A stretch of DNA of 64,000 nt from Nocardioides bruguierae (GCF_023656415.1 NZ_JAMOIL010000016.1:79831-143830); one strand, 5' to 3'. Shown: positions 17,387-27,925, counted from the first letter of the stretch. Notes: generated by a model from the sequence alone, not told the origin. Program-made: numbers and translations.

Positions 17387-17426
17387 GGTCAGGGCTGGTC
17401 AGGGCTGGTCAGGGCTGGTCAGGGTT
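17387..17426. repeat. Four 10-nt tandem repeats (GGTCAGGGCT)
   Basis: Four head-to-tail copies, the last ending TT, fill the gap between two converging genes and end two bases before the peptidase stop. No hairpin forms. Probably slippage-prone filler. Confidence 0.85.
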
Positions 17427-17428
17427 GC

Positions 17429-17986
17429 TCAGGGCCGGTCGGCGCCCGGCAGGACCGGGAACCACACCCGGGTCCAGCGCCCGCCCGGCAACCGACCCTC
17501 GCGCACCTGGGCCGGTGCGACGGCGCCCAGCTGACCACGAGCGGGGTCGTAGACGGCCCAGCCGCCGCGGTCAGCGGCGCCCACCACCAGCACCACGTGC
17601 CGCGGCAGCCACCGGTCACCGACGTAGACGGGCACCGCGACCCCGCGGCGGGCGTGGGCCAGCACGTCCTCGACGACCGCCCCGGCGCGCACCGACCGCA
17701 CCCCCGCCCACCACGACCAGCGACCGCCCGGGTCGCGGCCCAGCGCCGCGGCGAGGTCCCAGGGCGCCAGGCCCAGCACGCGCGGCCAGCGCCGGCCCTC
17801 GGCCCGGTGGGTGGCGAGGACGACGGCCGCGAAGTCGTGCTCCAGCGCCGTCGGGGCCTCCTCCCGGGCGCACCACCGCGCCACGACCAGGGACGACGGC
17901 CCGCAGCTGTACCGGTCGGGCTGCCGCAGCCGGGCCCACTCCGGCCAGTCGGCCGGGGAGCGACGCGGAGGCCCCGGGGGCGTCAT
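17429..17986 (-). CDS. C39-like cysteine peptidase domain protein
   Basis: 185 residues, no signal peptide. A papain-like triad can be proposed: Cys in DRYSCGPSSL (residue ~24), His in WLPRHVVLVVG and Asp in AVYDPARGQ. This is the order and spacing of C39-like/transglutaminase-like folds. ATG at 17986 overlaps the stop of the kinase gene (ATGA), so the two are made together. Cytoplasmic C39-like domains occur in several unrelated roles. I infer the class from the motifs only and cannot name a target. Confidence 0.6.
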   Translation of the reverse strand: MTPPGPPRRSPADWPEWARLRQPDRYSCGPSSLVVARWCAREEAPTALEHDFAAVVLATHRAEGRRWPRVLGLAPWDLAAALGRDPGGRWSWWAGVRSVRAGAVVEDVLAHARRGVAVPVYVGDRWLPRHVVLVVGAADRGGWAVYDPARGQLGAVAPAQVREGRLPGGRWTRVWFPVLPGADRP

Positions 17987-18591
17987 GGGACCCGTGCGTC
18001 CCGCAGCGCCGCGACCTCGGTGAGGACCTCGTCGGGCGTGCGGGGCACGCAGCCCTTGCCCACCGCGTCGGCGACCACGCCGCGCTGGCCCCGGGCCAGC
18101 ACGACGCCGCGGCGCAGCAGCACCAGCGGGGGCTTGCGGTGCTCGCGCAGGTCCCGCGTGAGGCGCAGCCAGAAGGTGCGCAGCACCGAGCGGCGCACGC
18201 AGTAGGCGGCCGCGAGGAGTCCCGAGGCCCGGGCTCCGGCCACGACGTCCGCGGCGAAGATGCCCTCGGCCACGAACAGCGGGGACCCGGCCAGGTCGAC
18301 CACGTGGGTGCCGGTCCGGCCGTTCGCGGCGATCTCGTAGACCGGCACCTCGGCGCGTCCGTCGCGGCACAGCGCGCCCATGGCCGCCAGCGCGTCACCG
18401 GGGTGCCAGGAGTCGGGATGGTCCCAGTCCACCAGCCCCGCGTTCGCGCCGTGGGTGATGAGGGGCAGCGTTGGGTCGTCGCCGTCCTTGTAGAAGTCGT
18501 CGAGCCGCAGCACCGGCAGGCCGAGCCGCTCGGCGAGCCGGGACTTGCCCGACCCCGACGGCCCGGCCAGCACGATCACCTGGGCGCGCAC
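17983..18591 (-). CDS. Uridine kinase-like P-loop kinase
   Basis: 202 residues. Walker A is AGPSGSGKSRLAERL at the N-terminus. LRLDDFYKDGDDPTLP is the Asp-Asp-Phe-Tyr motif of uridine/cytidine kinases, and GLVDWDHPDSWHPGD follows the family's base-binding pattern. Uridine kinases phosphorylate uridine/cytidine to the monophosphate. It is shorter than typical udk, and the lid region differs. GTG start with GGAGGGGG nine bases upstream. Placed with nucleoside genes and coupled to the peptidase-like gene. Phosphorylation of another small molecule cannot be excluded. Confidence 0.75.
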   Translation of the reverse strand: MRAQVIVLAGPSGSGKSRLAERLGLPVLRLDDFYKDGDDPTLPLITHGANAGLVDWDHPDSWHPGDALAAMGALCRDGRAEVPVYEIAANGRTGTHVVDLAGSPLFVAEGIFAADVVAGARASGLLAAAYCVRRSVLRTFWLRLTRDLREHRKPPLVLLRRGVVLARGQRGVVADAVGKGCVPRTPDEVLTEVAALRDARVP

Positions 18592-18618
18592 GGTCCCCCT
18601 CCTCGTAGGCGGGGTGGC

Positions 18619-19332
18619 TCAGTAGCCGGCCGCGCCGGAGCCGTCGCCGGCCAGCAGCGCGCGGGAGCCGGAGACGCCGAGGCGGGTGGCGCCGGCGGCC
18701 ATCATGGCGCGGGCCTGCTCGAGGGTCCGGACGCCGCCGGAGGCCTTGACCTCGAGCGCGTCGCCCACGGTCTGCTTCATCAGGCGCACGGCGTGCTCGG
18801 TCGCACCGCCGGCGAGGTGGAAGCCCGTGGAGGTCTTCACGAAGTCGGCGCCGGCGGCCGCGGACGCGCGGCACACGCCGACGACCTGCTCGTCGTCCAG
18901 CGCGGCGGACTCGATGATCACCTTCAGCACGGTCGGCGCGGGCGCGGCGGCGCGGACGGCGGCCACGTCGGCCTGCACGTCCTCGAACCGGCCCTCGCGG
19001 GCGGCGCCCACGTCGATGACCATGTCGATCTCGTCCGCGCCCAGGCGCACCGACTCGGCGGCCTCGGCGGCCTTGACCGCGGAGGTGTGCTTGCCGGAGG
19101 GGAAGCCGCAGACCACGGCGACCTTCAGGCCGGCCGGCACGTCGAGGGGCAGCATGGAGGGGGAGACGCAGACCGAGTAGGTGCCCAGCTCGGCGGCCTC
19201 GGCGACGAGGGCGGCCACGTCGGCGCGGGTGGCCTCGGGCTTGAGCAGCGTGTGGTCGATCGCGCGGGCGACCTGCGCCGGGGTCGGGGCGTCGGCGGGC
19301 TGGCTGGTGCTGGGGGTCTGCTCGGTGCTCAC
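18619..19332 (-). CDS. deoC: Deoxyribose-phosphate aldolase
   Basis: 237 residues, full length. It splits 2-deoxyribose 5-phosphate into glyceraldehyde 3-phosphate and acetaldehyde. The class I aldolase barrel shows [10 protein letters not shown] (N-terminal motif), [15 protein letters not shown], Schiff-base Lys in FVKTSTGFH, and [12 protein letters not shown] at 19332 lies eight bases after TATGCT on the minus strand, a clear leaderless start. It consumes the deoxypentose released by thymidine phosphorylase and purine nucleoside phosphorylase after mutase action. Confidence 0.96.
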   Translation of the reverse strand: MSTEQTPSTSQPADAPTPAQVARAIDHTLLKPEATRADVAALVAEAAELGTYSVCVSPSMLPLDVPAGLKVAVVCGFPSGKHTSAVKAAEAAESVRLGADEIDMVIDVGAAREGRFEDVQADVAAVRAAAPAPTVLKVIIESAALDDEQVVGVCRASAAAGADFVKTSTGFHLAGGATEHAVRLMKQTVGDALEVKASGGVRTLEQARAMMAAGATRLGVSGSRALLAGDGSGAAGY

Positions 19333-19443
19333 GGTCGGCCAGCATAGGCGGGACGGGGCGCAGGAGCCGCCTCGGCGGTCGGGGCCCCGGCCGGGCCGCC
19401 GACGAGGCGGGCCCCACCCGCCGACCACGTAGCCTGGGTCCCC

Positions 19444-20085
19444 ATGAGCACGCCCCCCTCGAGCGCCGGCACCTCCGGCGAGCACGCCGTCGAGCGGTTC
19501 GCCCCGACCTCGGGTCGGGTGACCGGGACGATCGGCATCGCGATCTGCCTGCTGCTGGTCGTGCTCGCCGTGCTCGGGGCCGGGGTCTCCGCGCCCGTCG
19601 CCGGCATCGCCGCCGTCCTGGGCGTGCTCGCGTGGGCCACGATGCTCAAGCCCCGCCTGCGGATCGTCGGCGACCGGCTCGTGCTCGTGAACTCCTTCGA
19701 GACCGTGACCGTGCCCCTGGCCGGCATCACCAGCGTGCTGGTGCAGCAGGTGCTGGTCGTCGTGGTGGGCGGACGCAAGTTCACCTCCCCGGCCGCCGGC
19801 CGCTCGTGGCGCCAGGCCGCCAAGAAGCCGCGCAGCACCCGCGACCTGGCCATGTCCCCGGTGCCCGGCGAGGGGCTCCAGACCGACGCGAAGGTCGTCT
19901 ACGCCGACTTCGTCGAGCAGCGGATCGGCGAGCGGGCCAACGAGGAGCGCGGCAACCGCGGCATCGCCCGCCGCTCGCCCGAGCAGGAGGCCCTGCTGGC
20001 CGAGGTGACGCGGACGCCGGCGTGGCTCGAGATCGGCCTGCTGGCCGTCACCGTCGTGGTCAGCGTCGTGGCGTTCCTGGTCTGA
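19444..20085 (+). CDS. PH domain membrane protein
   Basis: 213 residues. Two adjacent spans (residues ~28-65) precede a small bacterial PH-like domain ([30 protein letters not shown]). A basic loop ([15 protein letters not shown]) follows, then a C-terminal span. TAGCCT ends eight bases before ATG. Divergent from the aldolase with 111 bases between starts. No specific function is known for this class. Confidence 0.7.
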   Translation: MSTPPSSAGTSGEHAVERFAPTSGRVTGTIGIAICLLLVVLAVLGAGVSAPVAGIAAVLGVLAWATMLKPRLRIVGDRLVLVNSFETVTVPLAGITSVLVQQVLVVVVGGRKFTSPAAGRSWRQAAKKPRSTRDLAMSPVPGEGLQTDAKVVYADFVEQRIGERANEERGNRGIARRSPEQEALLAEVTRTPAWLEIGLLAVTVVVSVVAFLV

Positions 20086-20115
20086 GCCCGGGTCCGAGCC
20101 CGTCCGAGCCCGGGC

Positions 20116-21816
20116 TCAGAGGCCGAGGGCCAGGGAGAGGTCCCCGCGCAGGGCGTCCAGGCGGGTGGCCGCGGCGACCCGGGCCGCCTCCACCGCGTCC
20201 GCCGCGTCGCCGCCCACGTCACCGAGGTCGGTGACCGGCACGACGACCTCGAGGTAGGCCTTGAGCTTGGGCTCGGTGCCGCTGGGGCGGACGACGACGC
20301 GCGCCCCGCCCTCCAGCTGGTACCGCAGGCCCTCGGTCGGCGGCAGGTCGGCCGAGCCCTCCGCGAGGTCGTCGGCGGCCTGGACCGCCAGCCCGCCGAG
20401 GCTGGTCGGCGGGGTGGCCCGCAGCCGCGCCATGGCGTCGGTGATGAGCGCGACGTCGGCGACCCGCACGGAGAGCTGGTCGGTGGCGTGCAGCCCGTGG
20501 TCGCGCGCGAGGTCGTCGAGCACGTCGGTCAGCGTGCGCCCCTCCGCCTTGGTGGCCGCGGCCAGCTCGCACAGCAGCAGCAGGGCGGTGACCCCGTCCT
20601 TGTCCTTGACGTTCTCGGGGTCGCAGCAGTAGCCCAGCGCCTCCTCGTAGCCGAACGCGAGACCGTCGACGCGGCCGATCCACTTGAACCCGGTGAGGGT
20701 CTCGGCGTAGGGCAGGCCAGCCGCGCGGGCCATCCGCCCGAGCAGCGAGGACGACACGATCGAGGTGGCCAGCGTGCCCCGCGCGCCGCGGGTCAGCAGG
20801 TGGTGGGCCAGCAGCGCGCCGACCTCGTCGCCACGCAGCATCCGCCACCCGGTCGGGGTGGGCACCGCGGCCGCGCACCGGTCCGCGTCCGGGTCGTTGG
20901 CGACCACGAGGTCAGCGTCCGTGCGGGCGGCCAGCGCGAGCGCGAGGTCCATCGCGCCGGGCTCCTCGGGGTTCGGGAAGGCCACGGTGGGGAAGTCGGG
21001 GTCGGGCTCCTCCTGCTCGGCCACGACGTGGGCCGGGGCGAACCCGGCCTGCTCGAGCACCTGGGCGACCGGGGCGGCGCCGACGCCGTGCAGCGGGGTG
21101 TAGACCAGCGCCAGGTCCCGAGGGCCGTCGGCGACGAGGCCGGCCGCGGTGTCGAGGTAGCGGTCGACCACGGCCTCGTCCAGCGTCCGCCAGGCATCCG
21201 AGCGCGGCACGTCGCCGAGGTCACCGACGGCCGCGATCTCGGCGGCGATGCCGGCGTCCGCGGGCGGGACGATCTGGGAGCCGTCCCCGAGGTAGACCTT
21301 GTAGCCGTTGTCCTGCGGCGGGTTGTGGCTCGCGGTCACCATCACGCCGGCCACGCACCCCAGGTCGCGGATCGTGAAGGGGACGAGCGGGGTGGGCAGC
21401 GGCCGCGGCAGCAGCAGCGCCCGCAGGCCGGCGGCCTGCACGATCTCGCAGGTGTCGCGGGCGAACACGTCGGAGTTGTGCCGGGCGTCGTAGCCGACGA
21501 CCACGGTGTCCTTCTCGCTCGCGCCCTGCGCACGCAGGTAGGCGGCCAGGCCCGCCGCGGCCCGCCCCACCACGACCCGGTTCATCCGGTTCGGGCCGGC
21601 ACCCAGAGCCCCGCGAAGGCCGGCCGTCCCGAACTCCAGGGTGCCGTCGAAGCGGTCTGCGAGGTCCGCCTCGGCCGCGGCGTCGCCGCCCTCGACGGCG
21701 GCCACGACGCCCTCCAGCTCGGCGCGGGTCGCCGGGTCGGGGTCCTGGGCCAGCCACGCCCGGGCGGCGTCGAGGAGGGCGGGCAGGTCGCGGGCGGCGG
21801 GGTCGGCGGTGCTCAC
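20116..21816 (-). CDS. Phosphopentomutase/phosphomannomutase-type phosphohexomutase
   Basis: 566 residues, alpha-D-phosphohexomutase superfamily, long type. All four active-site loops are present: [13 protein letters not shown] (phosphoserine), DPDADRCAA (metal), GYEEALGYC (sugar specificity) and [10 protein letters not shown] (phosphate). This long group includes enzymes annotated as phosphomannomutase that act as phosphopentomutase (ribose 1-P to 5-P). The nucleoside context favours pentose work here. GTG at 21816 lies seven bases after TAGCGT, so leaderless. Converges with the PH gene across 30 bases. Confidence 0.9.
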   Translation of the reverse strand: MSTADPAARDLPALLDAARAWLAQDPDPATRAELEGVVAAVEGGDAAAEADLADRFDGTLEFGTAGLRGALGAGPNRMNRVVVGRAAAGLAAYLRAQGASEKDTVVVGYDARHNSDVFARDTCEIVQAAGLRALLLPRPLPTPLVPFTIRDLGCVAGVMVTASHNPPQDNGYKVYLGDGSQIVPPADAGIAAEIAAVGDLGDVPRSDAWRTLDEAVVDRYLDTAAGLVADGPRDLALVYTPLHGVGAAPVAQVLEQAGFAPAHVVAEQEEPDPDFPTVAFPNPEEPGAMDLALALAARTDADLVVANDPDADRCAAAVPTPTGWRMLRGDEVGALLAHHLLTRGARGTLATSIVSSSLLGRMARAAGLPYAETLTGFKWIGRVDGLAFGYEEALGYCCDPENVKDKDGVTALLLLCELAAATKAEGRTLTDVLDDLARDHGLHATDQLSVRVADVALITDAMARLRATPPTSLGGLAVQAADDLAEGSADLPPTEGLRYQLEGGARVVVRPSGTEPKLKAYLEVVVPVTDLGDVGGDAADAVEAARVAAATRLDALRGDLSLALGL

Positions 21817-21897
21817 GGGTCCGACGCTAGCGCTCCCGGGCCCGGGAGGAGGAGCCGACGAGGTCGCTCTCCGACGTCGGCGTGGACGCCGGGCTGC

Positions 21898-22893
<996 letters not shown>

Positions 22894-22900
22894 GGGCACC

Positions 22901-22931
22901 ACCGAACCCCTTGGAGCGCGCTCCAGGTCAA
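22901..22931 (-). promoter_or_regulatory. Aldo/keto reductase promoter with MerR-type operator
   Basis: -35 TTGACC (22931-22926) and -10 TTCGGT (22906-22901) are separated by 19 bp. That spacer starts with the palindrome TGGAGCGCGCTCCA (22912-22925). The -35 overlaps the stop codon of the MerR gene. Confidence 0.75.
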
Positions 22932-23368
22932 GACCGGGTGGGTGAGAGGTCGGCGACCCCGGCCAGCCGGTCCTCGTAGATGCCGATCTTGGCGTCGATG
23001 GCGCCCAGGTGCTCCGTGACCTCGGCGAGCTGGGCGAGCACGACCTGCCGGTGCTCGCGCAGCAGCGCCAGGCGGGCGTGCTCGTTGCCGTCGCCGGCGC
23101 GCACGAGGTCGGCGTAGCGCCGCACGTCGCGCACGGGCATGCCGGTGGCCCGCAGCCTCGTGACCAGCGCGATCCACCGCAGGTCCTCGGGCTGGTAGCG
23201 CCGCTGCCCCGTCGCGGTGCGCGGCACCGGCCGCAGCATCAGCCCGTCCTTCTCGTAGTAGCGCAGGGTGTCCGCGGTCAGCCCGCTGCGGGTCGCGGCC
23301 TCCGCGATCGGGAGCCCGGTGGGCCCGGTGGCGGGAACGGCGTGGGAGGCGGTGACGGGGACGGGCAC
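22928..23368 (-). CDS. MerR family transcriptional regulator
   Basis: 146 residues. Residues ~18-45 form the winged-helix [20 protein letters not shown], followed by the wing [11 protein letters not shown], and residues ~75-130 form the dimerising coiled coil. There are no Cys ligands for metal or [2Fe-2S], so it is neither a CueR nor a SoxR type; it belongs to the small-molecule/AdhR-like group. GTG start six bases after CAGACT. Its own promoter and that of the downstream aldo/keto reductase carry the same TTGACCTGGAGC palindrome, so it should regulate itself and the reductase. Confidence 0.9.
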   Translation of the reverse strand: MPVPVTASHAVPATGPTGLPIAEAATRSGLTADTLRYYEKDGLMLRPVPRTATGQRRYQPEDLRWIALVTRLRATGMPVRDVRRYADLVRAGDGNEHARLALLREHRQVVLAQLAEVTEHLGAIDAKIGIYEDRLAGVADLSPTRS

Positions 23369-23374
23369 GTGTCC

Positions 23375-23405
23375 AGTCTGCGACCTGGAGCATGCTCCAG
23401 GTCAA
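23375..23405 (-). promoter_or_regulatory. MerR gene promoter with matching operator
   Basis: TTGACC (23405-23400), 19-bp spacer, then CAGACT, six bases before the GTG. The perfect palindrome CCTGGAGCATGCTCCAGG (23384-23401) spans the -35 and spacer and is the second copy of the operator at 22912. Confidence 0.75.
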
Positions 23406-23456
23406 GCCTGCGCCGCGCGGGTGGTGCCGCGTCCACACCTGGCGGGCGAGGCCGGG

Positions 23457-24125
23457 TCAGGCGGTCGGGGCGGGGGTCAGCCCCAGCTCCTCGTCCAGCT
23501 CGGCGAAGAGGGCCTGGTTGAGGCGGAACGCCTCCTGCACCTCGGCCACCACGCGCTCCACCTGGTGGGCGGAGAGCCCCAGCGCGTCCAGTCGGGCGCG
23601 GTAGGCGTCCTTGTACGGCTTCGGCTTCGGCACGGCGGCGAAGTCGTAGAAGGCCACCCCGTCGCCGGCCAGGTCGTAGTGGCGGCGGAGCACGCGGCCG
23701 ATCGCCTGCCCGCCGGAGAGGTCGCCCAGGTAGCGGGTGTAGTGGTGGGCGGCGTAGGCGCCGCCCCAGGAGGCCGAGGCCTCGATCGCGGCGACGTAGG
23801 CGTCGGTGGCGGGGGAGGAGGGGGCGTCGTGCCCCGTCCCCGGTGCCCAGCCGCCCGGTGCCCAGTGGGCGAGGTCGGCGTCGAGGGCGGGCAGGCGCTC
23901 GAGGTCGGGGTCGTGGACGGCGGACGCAGCCGCGTCCCCGGACGCGGCGAGCATCCGCCCGACCCGCTCCAGCGCCTCGTAGACCCGGCGTAGCCGGACC
24001 AGGTAGGCGACGTAGCCGGCGGGAGCGATGCCGCCGTCGAGCAGCGTCGCCATGAACGCGGAGGACTCGGCCGCCTCGTGCTCGGCGCGCGAGCCCTCGC
24101 GCATGGCGGTGGAGAGCCGGGTCAT
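23457..24125 (-). CDS. Biliverdin-producing heme oxygenase
   Basis: 222 residues, the HmuO/HO-1 family, which opens heme to biliverdin, CO and iron. The proximal heme His lies in SRAEHEAAESS (residue ~16), and the distal helix reads RYLGDLSGGQAIGR with the flexible Gly pair. A C-terminal FRLNQALFAELD segment closes the fold. ATG overlaps the TetR gene's TGA (ATGA), so expression follows the regulator. No heme importer or reductase gene is adjacent, so the reductant and heme source lie elsewhere. Iron acquisition or heme detoxification are both possible. Confidence 0.95.
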   Translation of the reverse strand: MTRLSTAMREGSRAEHEAAESSAFMATLLDGGIAPAGYVAYLVRLRRVYEALERVGRMLAASGDAAASAVHDPDLERLPALDADLAHWAPGGWAPGTGHDAPSSPATDAYVAAIEASASWGGAYAAHHYTRYLGDLSGGQAIGRVLRRHYDLAGDGVAFYDFAAVPKPKPYKDAYRARLDALGLSAHQVERVVAEVQEAFRLNQALFAELDEELGLTPAPTA

Positions 24126-24910
24126 CCGGTGGGGTCGGCGAGGAACGCCGGCTCGGGGTCGGGCACCGGGGCGGTGAGCATCGCCACCGACATGCCCACC
24201 AGGTTGGCCACGAAGCCGTCCTCGTCGAGCTGCGGGCGGTGGTGCGGTCCGGCCTCGCCCCGCTCGGCGCGGTCCAGCGCGCGGGACCGGTCACCGATCG
24301 CGCGCAGCGCGAAGCCGCTGAACAGGCTGAGCCGCTCCCGCAGCAGCGCCTCGGACATCGGCGGCATCCGCTGGGCGATGAGCTCGAAGACGGCGTAGCC
24401 GCCGCTGTGCTCGACCGCGGTGCGCAGGTCCGGCTCCTCGTCCAGGACCTCCTCGGCCACCAGCTCGCCGAGGATCACCGGGTAGCAGCGTCCTCGCCAC
24501 CCCGTGCCGGCCAGCTCGACCATGGGCCGCACCGCGGGCTCGACCGCGGAGGCCAGGTCGGTCACCGGCCGCGAGCGGGCCACCTCGAGCAGCCGCAGCT
24601 CGCGCTCGGCGAGGAAGTCGGCGTGCTGCTCGAGCACGGCCGCGAGCAGCTTCTCGCGGGAGCCGAAGTGGTAGTGGACGGCGCCGCGGTTGCGCTGCCC
24701 CGCCTGCCGGGTGATGTCGAGCAGCGAGGCGTTGAAGGCCCCGTGCTCGGCGAAGGCGCGGGTCGCGGCCTCGACCAGCTTGGCGCGCGTCGCACGGCCC
24801 AGCTCACGCGGGTCGGTGCGGGCGGGGTCGGTGCGGGCGGGATCGGTGCCAGGGGTCGTGCCGGGGGTGTTGCTGGTGTCGTGCGTCTCGGGCGTCTGCT
24901 CGGAGGACAA
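24122..24910 (-). CDS. TetR family transcriptional regulator
   Basis: 262 residues. The N-terminal 35 are a low-complexity Thr/Asp/Pro stretch with TDPAR repeats. The HTH (residues ~50-85) reads FAEHGAFNASLLDITRQAG and RGAVHYHFGSREKLLAAV. The rest is an all-helical ligand domain. Start: TTG at 24910 fits because GAGAGG lies about eight bases upstream; no ATG or GTG exists upstream before stops that also suits. First gene of a two-gene operon with heme oxygenase, so it may sense heme, biliverdin or an antibiotic-like ligand. The ligand is unproven. Confidence 0.88.
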   Translation of the reverse strand: MSSEQTPETHDTSNTPGTTPGTDPARTDPARTDPRELGRATRAKLVEAATRAFAEHGAFNASLLDITRQAGQRNRGAVHYHFGSREKLLAAVLEQHADFLAERELRLLEVARSRPVTDLASAVEPAVRPMVELAGTGWRGRCYPVILGELVAEEVLDEEPDLRTAVEHSGGYAVFELIAQRMPPMSEALLRERLSLFSGFALRAIGDRSRALDRAERGEAGPHHRPQLDEDGFVANLVGMSVAMLTAPVPDPEPAFLADPTG

Positions 24911-25041
24911 CGTCTCGGACCTCTCAGGAGTGGTCGTACCGGTTCTCGGGGAGCAGTCGGGCGAGGGGGAGGCGGGGTGGTGACCGCCGGGGCTGCTTCG
25001 TGGTGGGGCGCGCCGGGCCGGGGGTGGCGGCGCGCCGGCGC

Positions 25042-25884
25042 TCAGAGCGCGGGGACGACGCGGGCCAGCAGGTCCCCCATCCGCTCGGCGGCCTCGCGGC
25101 CGGCCTCGAGCACCTCGGCGTGGTCCAGCGGCTCGCCGGTGATGCCGGCGGCCAGGTTGGTGACGAGGCTGAGCCCGAGCACCTCCATGCCGGCCTCGCG
25201 GGCGGCGATGGCCTCGAGCGTGGTGCTCATGCCGACCAGCGTGCCGCCGATGGCGCGGACCATGCCGATCTCGGCGGGGGTCTCGTAGTGGGGGCCGGGG
25301 AACTGCACGTACACGCCCTCGTCGAGGGTCGGGTCCAGCTCGCGGCACAGCGTGCGCAGCCGGGAGGAGTACAGGTCGGTGAGGTCGACGAAGTTCGCGC
25401 CCACGATCGGCGAGCGGCCGGTGAGGTTGATGTGGTCGGAGATCAGCACCGGGGTGCCGGGGGACCAGGTCTCCTTGAGGCCGCCGCAGCCGTTGGTCAG
25501 CACGATGGTGCTGCAGCCGGCGGCCGCGGCCGTGCGCACGCCGTGCACGACGGCGTCCACGCCCTTGCCCTCGTAGTAGTGGGTGCGGGAGCCGAAGAGG
25601 AGCAGCCGCTTCTCGCCCAGCTGCAGGGAGCGCACTGTGCCGCTGTGGCCGGCCACCGCGGCGGCCGAGAAGCCCGGCAGCTCGGTGACGGGGACCTCGA
25701 CGTCGGCCTCGCCCAGGGAGGCCGCGGCCGGCAGCCAGCCGGAGCCCAGCACGAGCGCGACGTCGTGCTTCTCGACGCCGGTGATCTCGGCGAGCCGGGC
25801 GGCGGCCTGCTCGGCGAGGGCGGAGGGGGAAGTCTGCGCGGAGGCTGGCACGGAGGACGGCGCGGAGGACTGCTCGGAGGTCAC
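25042..25884 (-). CDS. Purine nucleoside phosphorylase (trimeric type)
   Basis: 280 residues. It phosphorolyses inosine and guanosine and their deoxy forms. Class II motifs are present: VLGSGW (phosphate), GRTHYYEG-type [32 protein letters not shown] and GMSTTLEAI (Met and Glu of the base site). The first 20 residues are a Ser/Ala-rich extension. GTG lies six bases after TAGGGT on the minus strand. It takes the inosine made by the adenosine deaminase at 15709 and yields ribose 1-phosphate for the mutase at 20116. Confidence 0.95.
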   Translation of the reverse strand: MTSEQSSAPSSVPASAQTSPSALAEQAAARLAEITGVEKHDVALVLGSGWLPAAASLGEADVEVPVTELPGFSAAAVAGHSGTVRSLQLGEKRLLLFGSRTHYYEGKGVDAVVHGVRTAAAAGCSTIVLTNGCGGLKETWSPGTPVLISDHINLTGRSPIVGANFVDLTDLYSSRLRTLCRELDPTLDEGVYVQFPGPHYETPAEIGMVRAIGGTLVGMSTTLEAIAAREAGMEVLGLSLVTNLAAGITGEPLDHAEVLEAGREAAERMGDLLARVVPAL

Positions 25885-25937
25885 GGGAGGACCCTACGTG
25901 CTGGGCCGTCGCCCCGCGTGTCGCCCCGGCGTCCTCT

Positions 25938-25970
25938 GGGATCTCGCAGGGATCTCGCAGGGATCTCGCA
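25938..25970. repeat. Three 11-nt tandem repeats (GGGATCTCGCA)
   Basis: Three exact head-to-tail copies between the cyclotransferase stop and the phosphorylase promoter. The 11-nt period matches one DNA turn, which would suit a binding array, but it may be slippage only. Confidence 0.8.
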
Positions 25971-25980
25971 GGGAAGCCCG

Positions 25981-26433
25981 TCAGAGGCCCGTGGACCGGC
26001 AGGGGCGCGTGCGCAGGGCCGTGACGTAGTCGCTGGGCGCGTCGGCGGCCTCGGCCGCGTCGGCCAGCACGCCGAGGTTGAGCGCCGAGGGCAGCCCGCC
26101 CTCGTAGGCGTCCAGCACGTAGGCCCAGGCGACCCGCTCGCCGCTCATCGTCGAGATCCGCACCTTGGTCTTGCGGTACAGGCCGGAGGAGGCCATCTCG
26201 ACCTCGTCGAGCACCCGCTCGTCCTCGCGGGTCACGTCGTAGAGCGCGACGAAGACCTGCTCGAAGGGGTCCTGGACGATCGTCGGGAGCGCCCCGTCCC
26301 AGCCGTGCTCCTCGCCGCCGAACGTCAGGCGCCACCCGTTGAGCCACCCCGTGGTGTCCAGCGGGGAGTGCGGGCAGCGCTCGCTCATGCGGGCGGGGTC
26401 CATGTTGCTGCCGTAGGCGGCGTACAGCGTCAC
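25981..26433 (-). CDS. Gamma-glutamylcyclotransferase-fold protein
   Basis: 150 residues. The N-terminal YAAYGSNMDPARM is the substrate-binding loop of GGCT/ButirosinH-like proteins, and the conserved acid lies in DEVEMASSGLYRK. Members convert gamma-glutamyl amines or amino acids to 5-oxoproline. GTG at 26433 lies eight bases after TAACCT, another leaderless start, back to back with the lpd promoter only 45 bases away. The substrate is not evident from context. Confidence 0.82.
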   Translation of the reverse strand: MTLYAAYGSNMDPARMSERCPHSPLDTTGWLNGWRLTFGGEEHGWDGALPTIVQDPFEQVFVALYDVTREDERVLDEVEMASSGLYRKTKVRISTMSGERVAWAYVLDAYEGGLPSALNLGVLADAAEAADAPSDYVTALRTRPCRSTGL

Positions 26434-26441
26434 GGGACCGA

Positions 26442-26472
26442 AGGTTAACGCCTCCGGCCCGGCGACTAGGGT
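26442..26472. promoter_or_regulatory. Compact divergent leaderless promoters
   Basis: TAACCT (minus, 26447-26442) and TAGGGT (plus, 26467-26472) face away from each other. Each is 6-8 nt from its GTG, leaving 19 bp between the two -10 hexamers. The two polymerases cannot bind at once, so mutual exclusion is likely. Confidence 0.65.
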
Positions 26473-26478
26473 GGCCCC

Positions 26479-27876
26479 GTGACCCACTTCGATGTTCTGG
26501 TTCTTGGTGCCGGCCCCGGGGGCTACGTCGCTGCGATCCGCGCGGCTCAGCTCGGGAAGTCCGTCGCCGTGGTCGAGGAGAAGTACTGGGGCGGTGTCTG
26601 CCTCAACGTCGGCTGCATCCCCTCCAAGGCGCTGCTGAAGAACGCCGAGCTCTCCCACCTGCTGACGCACGACAAGGCCAAGTACGGCATCGAGGGCGAC
26701 GCCTCGATGTCCTTCGGTCCCACGCACGCCCGCTCGCGCAAGGTCAGCGAGGGCATCGTCAAGGGCGTCCACTACCTCATGAAGAAGAACAAGATCACCG
26801 AGATCGACGGACGGGGCACCCTGACCGGCCCCACGTCGCTCGACGTGAAGGCCGCCGACGGCTCGGTGACCTCCTACACCTGCACCGACCTGATCGTCGC
26901 CGCCGGTGCGCAGGTGCGGATGCTCCCGGGCATCGAGAAGTCCGCCAACGTGGTGACCTACGAGGAGCAGATCCTCGACTCCGAGCTGCCCTCCTCGATC
27001 ATCATCGGCGGCTCCGGCGCGATCGGCGTCGAGTTCGCCTACGTGATGAAGAACTTCGGCGTGGACGTCACCATCGTCGAGTTCGCCGACCGGATGGTCC
27101 CGGCCGAGGACGCGGACGTGTCCAAGGAGCTGGCCAAGCACTACAAGAAGCTCGGCGTGAAGGTCCTGACCTCCACCAAGTGCGAGAAGGTCGAGGACAC
27201 CGGCTCCGGCGTCCGCGTGACCGTCAGCCCCGCCGCGGGCGGCGACTCGCAGGTGCTCGAGGCCGACAAGATGCTCGCCGCGTTCGGCTTCGCGCCGCGC
27301 GTGGAGGGCTACGGCCTGGAGAGCACGGGCGTGGCCCTCACCGACCGCGGCGCCATCGCCATCGACGAGTACGGCCGCACCAACGTCGAGCACGTCTACG
27401 CGATCGGTGACGTCACCGGCAAGATGATGCTCGCCCACGTGGCCGAGGCCATGGGCATCGTGGCTGCCGAGGTCATCGCCGGCGAGGAGACCATGCCGGT
27501 GGAGTTCGACTTCATCCCGCGCGCCACCTACTGCCAGCCGCAGATCGGCTCCTTCGGCTATTCCGAGCAGCAGGCCAAGGACAAGGGCTACGACGTCAAG
27601 ACCGCCACCTTCCCGTTCTCCGCGAACGGCAAGGCCCAGGGCCTCGGCGAGGCCGTCGGCTTCGTCAAGATCGTCGCCGACGCCGAGCACAACGAGATCC
27701 TCGGCGCCCACATGATCGGCCCCGACGTGACAGAGCAGCTCCCCGCGCTCACCCTGGCCCAGAAGTGGGACCTCACCGCGGACGAGATCGCCCGCAACGT
27801 CTTCGCGCACCCGACCCTGTCGGAGGCCGTGAAGGAGGCCGTCCACGGCATCGCCGGTCACATGATCAACCTGTGA
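26479..27876 (+). CDS. lpdA: Dihydrolipoyl dehydrogenase (E3)
   Basis: 465 residues, the FAD/NAD disulfide oxidoreductase that reoxidises lipoamide in pyruvate and 2-oxoglutarate dehydrogenase complexes. FAD site [17 protein letters not shown], redox disulfide in [13 protein letters not shown] site [16 protein letters not shown], and the catalytic His-Glu pair in [12 protein letters not shown] six bases after TAGGGT, so leaderless. Lysine-rich AAG codons and near-uniform codon choice suggest high expression. It is followed by a strong terminator. Confidence 0.96.
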   Translation: MTHFDVLVLGAGPGGYVAAIRAAQLGKSVAVVEEKYWGGVCLNVGCIPSKALLKNAELSHLLTHDKAKYGIEGDASMSFGPTHARSRKVSEGIVKGVHYLMKKNKITEIDGRGTLTGPTSLDVKAADGSVTSYTCTDLIVAAGAQVRMLPGIEKSANVVTYEEQILDSELPSSIIIGGSGAIGVEFAYVMKNFGVDVTIVEFADRMVPAEDADVSKELAKHYKKLGVKVLTSTKCEKVEDTGSGVRVTVSPAAGGDSQVLEADKMLAAFGFAPRVEGYGLESTGVALTDRGAIAIDEYGRTNVEHVYAIGDVTGKMMLAHVAEAMGIVAAEVIAGEETMPVEFDFIPRATYCQPQIGSFGYSEQQAKDKGYDVKTATFPFSANGKAQGLGEAVGFVKIVADAEHNEILGAHMIGPDVTEQLPALTLAQKWDLTADEIARNVFAHPTLSEAVKEAVHGIAGHMINL

Positions 27877-27895
27877 CCCGCTGACGTCGCCCGGC

Positions 27896-27925
27896 CCGGA
27901 CGACGGGGCACGCCCCGTCGTCCGG
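27896..27925 (+). terminator. Hairpin terminator after lpdA
   Basis: Arms CCGGACGACGGGG and its exact complement with a four-base loop, 20 nt after the stop. A CACCACC-rich stretch follows. Confidence 0.8.
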
